A stretch of DNA of 64,000 bases from assembly GCA_025331565.1 (NCBI GenBank), contig JAFREQ010000040.1, forward strand, positions 6,015,001-6,079,000, given 5' to 3'. This DNA comes from Holacanthus passer (taxonomy: Eukaryota; Chordata; Actinopteri; Pomacanthidae). A model generated the notes under the pieces. It worked only from the letters and a program-made list of their open reading frames with translations. It made no database searches and was not told where the DNA came from. Made by a program: the position numbers and the translations under genes. Position 1 is the first letter of the stretch, and the number at the start of each line of letters is the position of its first letter. Of this stretch, positions 60,576-64,000 are shown one piece after another.

Positions 60576-60879
60576 AAGCTATCTGCTTTCTTTTCAAATA
60601 ATGCGACTGGAAGGGAAAATAATGATCTGTTACCATCAGAGTTCAAGTGGACAAGCGGCATCTAATTTCTCTATAAAGAGGGCACATCATTGTCATCAAA
60701 GAGTATTGACAGTATTGTTAAGACGGCACAGCATGACTTCAGTTCTAATATTAAATCACAAATAATGGTTAATATCATGATATTTATATTACGGCCTCAT
60801 ATATGTTTTCATTTTTTATTAAATGTTTTCTCAATACATTGCAGATAGTGTAAGGAGCATTTGTGTTTTTAAAGAGCGT

Positions 60880-61100
60880 CACAATGTGGGGAGATCGGGC
60901 GATGACGGAGGAAGGGTTTCATCACGACGACGAGACAAGCCCCGGTTTCCGTAGCAGCGGCAGCCTTTGTTGTGCTATCTGGTGCGGGACAGGCCGACAA
61001 AGGAGCGCTAAGGAGCGTCCGGAGCGGGGTGATGGGGGTCGGCGTGCCCCCCCTTAGAGGGGTCGGGGCGACCCTCTTGACCGCTGGCCCCGGGGCAGGG
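60880..61100. other. CpG-rich patch in the distal intron
   Basis: About 220 bp with many CpG dinucleotides (GATCGGGCGATGACGGAGG, ATCACGACGACGAGACAAGC, AAGGAGCGCTAAGGAGCGTC, GTCGGGGCGACC) inside an intron that is otherwise CpG-poor. An inverted pair CCTTTGT...ACAAAGG spans about 60963-61003. It could be an unmethylated regulatory element, an internal promoter or the start of a repeat; sequence alone does not decide. Confidence 0.4.
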
Positions 61101-61169
61101 ACTCAGTGTGGTGGTGGCACAGGGGCACCCACAGGGCATGGGAAGAGACTCAGCCTGCATACTGCAGCA

Positions 61170-61490
61170 GAAAGACAAGACTGACCCAACTCTAGAGGAC
61201 CGTGTGTGTGTATAGGACAAAGGCAACGTGACCCAATGTTAGCAATGTGTGAGAGAGAGATTTAGTGGTATAAAAAGCGGGGTGACCCAAGGTTTGCAAT
61301 GTGCATTTGTGTAAAGATTCACACTTTGACAGCACATCACAACACAAAGATCAGATTTAGCAGGTGTATCCAGTGTGTGTGTGTGGGAGAGACTTAACAG
61401 TTAGCGAGAAACACAAAGACCGAATGACCTAACTCTGGAAGGGTGTATGGTGAGATGCATGGAGAGATTTAGCTGTCACAGACCAGACTA
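61170..61490. repeat. Diverged minisatellite with TGACCCA unit starts
   Basis: TGACCCA or a one-base variant starts units at 61182, 61229, 61283 and 61425. Two units continue with a shared (T/G)TAGCAATGTG-like word, and two with AACTCT(A/G)GA. The first spacings are 47 and 54 bp and the last is about three unit lengths. Confidence 0.5.
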
Positions 61491-61909
61491 GGATGATTAA
61501 CATTAGCTCTGTGGGAGAAATTAGTTCTGTGGGATTTGGGGAAAGCGTTGACATCGTGCTGTTTAATTTGAATATCGTTGTTTTTTCCTCTAAAACATTT
61601 GTTAATTTTATGTAGATAGGTTTGGTATATACAATTAGACATCACAGTAGCAAGTTTCTTTCAAACTTTAAAGTGTTTTTACATGAAAAAAATAAAAGAA
61701 TCATATTTATAAAAGAGCTTTATTTGAATTTAAATTGCAATTATTTTTTTTTTAACAATTCCCAATTGCTTTATTGTGCTTCGTCCGTCAGCATTAGACT
61801 CATTGTTGTACATTTGCTTGATGAAGAGAAGAATAAGAGGAGGAAGTGTCTGGACAGGGAGAGCAGTGTTGTCCTGACACCAGCACAGACCTCTCAGTGT
61901 TCAAATAAA

Positions 61910-62022
61910 TGATGGTTTCCGACATGGAGGTGAACTCGGCGGCCCCGCTCCTCCAGACGAAGTACGCCGTCGACACTGGTCCCCTTTACAACGATGTCCT
62001 TCTGGGTGACCGGACAGCTGAA
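61910..62022. other. CpG-dense ORF-like segment of unknown origin
   Basis: About 113 bp of high CpG sequence sits abruptly in AT-rich surroundings. On the plus strand it is open from ATG at 61910 (M-V-S-D-M-E-V-N-S-A-A-P-L-L-Q-T-K-Y and onward, 37 codons before the GTTAGC repeats). On the minus strand it is also open, behind an acceptor-like CTAACCCTTTCAG at about 62031-62019. I recognise no family. It may be a relic of coding or transposon DNA, an exon of an unannotated nested transcript, or a chance opening. Confidence 0.25.
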
Positions 62023-62242
62023 AGGGTTAGCAGCGTTAGCTCGGTTAGGTGTGTTAGCCTCTCCAAAGGAAAGGCCATAGGCTATAGGCCACTCAGGGTT
62101 AGCATAAGGATGCTAAAGGCTAGGAACCGGGCCACTTAAGGTTACCAATAGTATGCTTAAGGCCAGGAAGGGTTATTGACCAGTCAGGGTGAGAGCATTG
62201 AAGACCAAACAAGGCTGTAGGCCACTCAGGGTTAGAGTCAGA
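62020..62242. repeat. GTTAGC-rich and CCACTCAGGG minisatellite
   Basis: A GTTAGC cluster at 62021-62057 leads into four diverged units that begin CCACTCAGGG (62089), CCACTTAAGG (62132), CCAGTCAGGG (62180) and CCACTCAGGG (62222), at spacings of 43, 48 and 42 bp. Shared words such as GGCTAGGAA / GGCCAGGAA confirm tandem descent. Confidence 0.7.
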
Positions 62243-63605
62243 ACACGTGGACCAGTGTTGCTGAACCATTAACTTTTGGCCTCCTGAACCAGGATTAGAG
62301 GAAAAGGAGAAATGCACACAAAGTGATGTGATGGTGGTTAAGTTCAAAAGGCTTTTCCTGTTTTTTTTTTTTCTCCTCCTGTCAGTGAGAAATTTTGTCG
62401 ACAGCGCAGTGTGCTTTTCATTGTGCCTTTATTTAGTTTTATCATGCAAACGTTTTATTTATCATTATTGATTTTTATCATGAATTGATTTTAAATGTTA
62501 TCTTGTTTTTATGATGTTGCTGCCATGAGCTGAACTGGTCTTGTCAGTTATTTTATCAGGCTGCCACCAGTGGGCAGTGGCACAAAGCTGGTGTGGATCT
62601 GGTTAGACTACATCTCTCTGTCTCTCCTTCCTTCTCTATCTATCTTTGTCTCATCTTTTTACTCTCTGTCCATATTGCTCCTTTCTGCCTCTCACTCTTT
62701 CTCCTCTGTCTGTCTCTTCCACTCTCTCCTTCGCTCACCTGCTCCTGCTTCTTTTTCGTCGGGCGGTCCATCTGTCTCAATGTGCGCTTGTGTCTGAACT
62801 TCTGTGCTTGTGTGCAAATGTCTCTGTGATGTCCAAAGGCTGAATTAAAGATCTCCAACTTTCTACTTTCGTACACATAAAAACTAATAAAATTCCACGT
62901 TTGTAGAAACATCATCGACCTAGAATTTGCATCCAAACTATATTGTGGACATGTAGTTTTTTAAAGTCGTAAATCACTTGCTAAATTCCCGTTAGACTTG
63001 CTGTGCCTCGGAGTAAAATGCAAAACTTTATTCCATCATCATGCAGATGCCTTTATGCAGCAGAAAATTCTTTAAAGCTGAATTTCAAAATACATTTGTT
63101 GAATTTTCAGTGACGTTTATAAGCTGATGTAATATTGAAATAATTTGAACATGTACTTTAAATGTAATAATGTCAATTTTTACTTACTTAGAAATGTTTT
63201 CTTAACTTAATTATCCTCATATTATTAAGTTTTATATTAGAAATAATGCCCAGTGAGAGAAGGAGCACCTCGACTGAATTCGAAAAAGGAGTGAGAATCA
63301 GACTAATTTTATAATCTGAATAAGTGAGAAAGTGTCATTTTGCCGTTGTCAACACACGGCAGGTGCTAAGGGAAGGGGTGTGTGGCAGGTTTGATGTCGA
63401 CGGGCACAGGAGGGACACACACTCATGCTGCGTCAACGGAAGACAGGCACATTGTGTTAACACTTATTAAGGAAGAGGAGACGTGCCGCCTCGAGAAGAT
63501 AGTGTGTGTGATGGCGATTTGCAGAGGAAGCTGAACGTCGCTGCCTCTCTTAACTCGCTCTCACATCTCCTAAAGGTCTTTTTGTCAGCACTGATGTCTC
63601 TCGTA

Positions 63606-63691
63606 CTCCGCAGTGTGTGTCTTGTGTGTGTGTGTTTGCACAGGCGTACACCCATAAGTTTGAGTCTTGGGGTGTGTGTGTGTGTGTGTAT
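63606..63691. repeat. Interrupted (GT)n microsatellite
   Basis: GT runs at about 63613-63636 and 63670-63689, separated by unique sequence. Confidence 0.85.
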
Positions 63692-64000
63692 ATTCACAAT
63701 GGGGGTTGTGTGCGAAAAGCACAACCAAAGTGAAACAGGAATCCATCCATTTCCTGCTTTAGTTTCAGAGTGCTTGGGACAATAAACACAGTTAATTAAA
63801 ATGGCTTCCAAGTTGAAGAAGTCACTAAAGGCTACAAGAAAACTTCCTTTCCTCCACAATACAATTCCTCTCATTCTTTCTTATTAAAACCACTTGGGGT
63901 TCTTTTCTCTTACATTTTTCCTCATTTTAACTCTTCATTTTTTTGGCATTTTGAAGTAGTGCACTGATTATTATTAATTCAAATCTTATTTTCATCTGAA

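Larger units (their letters stand above)
26873..64000 (+). other. fam172a intron 5 (left part; continues past the window)
   Basis: The donor GTAGGG at 26873 opens an intron that runs to the window edge. I looked for exons encoding the rest of the Arb2 domain (E-G-Y-G-V-I-V-L-N, A-H-S-Y-G-G, the C-terminal H-E-E-L) and saw none. FAM172A is known to have very large introns in vertebrates. The stretch consists of microsatellites, pyrimidine- or purine-rich tracts, two small transposon remnants and many mixed-composition islands listed separately; the remaining gaps hold nothing I can name. Confidence 0.75.

Noticed and set aside
26873..64000. Search for the remaining fam172a exons and for a nested POU-type gene
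   Set aside because: No match was seen to the expected Arb2-domain continuation or to a POU/homeobox coding block. In human POU5F2 is nested in FAM172A, but no equivalent is visible here.

Overview
The window is vertebrate genomic DNA, most probably from a ray-finned (teleost) fish. The evidence is short coding exons with GT-AG introns, very many (CA)n/(GT)n and (CT)n microsatellites, and remnants of small DNA transposons that resemble repeats common in teleosts. There are no prokaryotic-type operons, and almost all long ORFs are chance reading frames in introns, UTRs or simple repeats.

Layout. Positions 1-2724 look like the last intron of a plus-strand gene, and 2725-2908 its terminal coding exon. 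That exon encodes an acidic 60-residue tail with a Cys-Cys-Cys cluster, followed by a 3' UTR and a poly(A) signal near 3589. By the gene order known in human (KIAA0825 immediately upstream of FAM172A, same strand), it is a candidate for the end of the KIAA0825 ortholog; this identity is inferred from position, not from sequence similarity. Positions 3600-6780 are an AT-rich intergenic stretch with a DNA-transposon fossil. A compact candidate promoter lies at about 6780-7130, with a consensus-matching RFX X-box next to ETS-type sites.

From about 7568 to the right edge runs the 5' half of fam172a (arb2a), the ortholog of the Argonaute-binding/alternative-splicing regulator FAM172A with an Arb2 domain. 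Five coding exons are clear: 7603-7708, 8927-9028, 12658-12758, 25015-25080 and 26681-26872. They join in phase to give 189 codons, a little under half of the vertebrate protein of roughly 415 residues. The rest of the gene is not seen and presumably lies beyond 64000.

Positions 26873-64000 are one large intron with no recognisable exon. It contains long microsatellites, purine/pyrimidine strand-asymmetric tracts, a G-quadruplex-like run, a CpG-rich patch with two diverged minisatellites at the far end (60880-62240), and many low-repeat, mixed-composition islands rich in homeodomain, POU and PBX/MEIS-like words. In human the 3' end of FAM172A faces NR2F1 across a region known for conserved non-coding elements. 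These islands are therefore reported as candidate long-range enhancers. That reading is inference, because conservation cannot be measured from one sequence.

I found no convincing undescribed multi-gene system. The most interesting points are the X-box/ETS promoter, the dense candidate enhancer islands, the 60880-62240 CpG/minisatellite complex with an embedded high-CpG ORF, and the His-to-Gln change in the otherwise conserved glycine loop of the Arb2 fold.
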